This document shows positions 62,700 to 64,000 of a stretch of DNA of 64,000 nt, piece by piece (position 1 is the stretch's first letter; each line of letters opens with the position of its first letter). The position numbers and the translations under genes were made by a program. Origin of the DNA: Pempheris klunzingeri (lineage: Eukaryota > Chordata > Actinopteri > Acropomatiformes > Pempheridae); NCBI RefSeq assembly GCF_042242105.1, contig NC_092032.1:14991915-15055914 (forward strand), read 5' to 3'. A model generated the notes under the pieces. The model saw only the letters and a list, made by a program, of their open reading frames with translations, was not told the DNA's origin and searched no databases.

Positions 62700-64000
62700 G
62701 TGAGTGAGGAGATCTGCAACAAAATCAACCCAAACTTAAAACACTGTGTTTAGACAATGATAATGTAATCTCTGTGAGTAGACAATTTCGTTTGAAGCAT
62801 TTAGTTTTAAGTTTGCGAAACTGAACTCCTACCTGTAGTCATTTCATTAAAAGAAAACCAGCATGATAAGATGTTGGACAAACAGGTGTAAGGGTTTGTA
62901 TTGTTGAGTCCAAGCAGCAGGGTCAGGTACGTGTAGCCAAGATGAACTGTGCTATATCATTGGAAAAAATGCATGTAGGTGTTATTTGATCAAATTTGCT
63001 TCAAAGAAACTAAACAACCAACTCTAACTTCAGCAGAATATGGTGTTTTTCTGGAGAATCCCTTTAGTCATTATAGGAAACTGATTGAGAAAACATGTGT
63101 TCGGGCCCTTTAAGTCTCCAGAATTATGTGGTGTGACAAAACTAAACTTGCATTTTTCATGTAATCATGTAATTAATTGATTGTTTTTTTGCATCTGAAG
63201 TCCTCTTTTCCTATACTATACAAGTTCTTCATACTGTATTTTTATTGATTTTATTGATTTATTGATTATTTTGATAGTTCTCTGTCTCCACCATTTTCGT
63301 ACTGACTTAAAACCTAAAATTACTGAGAAAAACTGAACTTACGGAGGCAAAGGTTTGAACCACCCACTCCACACCTATGGGAGTCAAGAAGGAGGAAACA
63401 AACAGGTGACAGCAAACATAAAGGTACAATGCTTATATCAGGTCCAGGAAGAATCATGAACAAATGTTTTATGCTAGATTATGATGCAAAATCAAATCAA
63501 AACCCCTTCCTCATCTCTCCTGTATGAAATCCAAATTCACAACTTTCTTTGTTTCTATTCTGGGCTATGAACAATATCCACTCTTTGGTTTGACAGTGTG
63601 ACACTGTAATGATGATGAACGACTGGACCAACTGGGGCTGGGTGCATGAGAAGTCAAGGGGGGGAGGGTGTGATCTCTCAGATTGGTTGGCTTAAGCATC
63701 CTTCTTTTTGATGATGAGCGGTCCGACGCTGTCCCCAGCCTCTTCGGCGTGCTCGGCGTGCAATTTATTTGTCTGCCTCCACGAGCCACGCTGCTCTCAA
63801 CACTACGTTCAGTTTACAAAGACTAATTAGAAAGATTGACAACTAACTCAGCTCCGTTAATTGAGGTATATTTACTCTGATCACAGCAATAATGAGAGCA
63901 AGAAAGAGATAAAATTTCTGTTATGAAACCACTGGCTTAGCCTTGTTACATTCATGCTCTTCAATGTGGTGAGTTAAACAAAAAAGACATAAAATGCTCC
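62700..64000 (+). other. Start of the next pou6f2 intron
   Basis: The donor CCACAG|GTGAGT is at 62700. No further exon was found before the window ends. The stretch 63590-63880 is complex and repeat-free, with AAGACTAATTAGAAAG and CGTTAATTGAGG, and is another enhancer candidate. Confidence 0.7.

Noticed and set aside
1-64000. CRISPR arrays, tRNA or rRNA genes, intact transposases, viral insertions
   Set aside because: Looked for on both strands by eye; no spaced direct repeats of the right form, no cloverleaf with A/B boxes that I could support, and no long frame with polymerase or transposase motifs.

Overview
This is animal nuclear DNA, almost certainly from a ray-finned (teleost, probably percomorph) fish. 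The genes are spliced with GT-AG introns, the proteins match vertebrate families along their length, vps41 is compact with many short introns, and the non-coding DNA holds repeat types I recognise as common in teleosts. Four vertebrate genes are readable. Two of them are cut by the window edges.

Layout. (1) 1-8217, + strand: the 3' part of rp1, a photoreceptor axoneme doublecortin protein, with three coding exons, the last being 6.7 kb. (2) 11052-21838, - strand: esco1, a cohesin (SMC3) acetyltransferase. Its nine coding exons give a 2577-residue protein, about three times the human length as I remember it, because the first coding exon has grown to 6.7 kb and carries a tandem protein repeat. 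rp1 and esco1 converge, with under 1 kb between their 3' ends. (3) 24258-40139, - strand: vps41, a HOPS subunit. I could place all 28 coding exons; they sum to 854 residues plus stop, the length of human VPS41. (4) 47697 onward, + strand: the first two recognisable coding exons of pou6f2, separated by a 14.7 kb intron. The POU and homeobox exons lie outside the window.

The genes do not form an operon or a pathway. vps41 and the pou6f2 side are head to head. A compact promoter-like region at 40140-40405 lies between the vps41 start codon and a divergent splice donor on the + strand. From that donor runs a chain of small exons that stays open in one frame (41781-41889, 44479-44508, 44701-44781). 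It either encodes a 66-residue protein of unknown identity or splices in phase onto the first recognised pou6f2 exon. I regard this as the least explained coding signal in the window.

The remaining sequence is introns, UTRs, microsatellites, interspersed repeat copies (23.0, 29.3, 34.1, 36.5, 38.3, 40.8, 44.1 and 55.4 kb), and stretches of the pou6f2 intron that read like conserved developmental enhancers. I saw no CRISPR array, bacterial gene, tRNA, rRNA or intact transposase.
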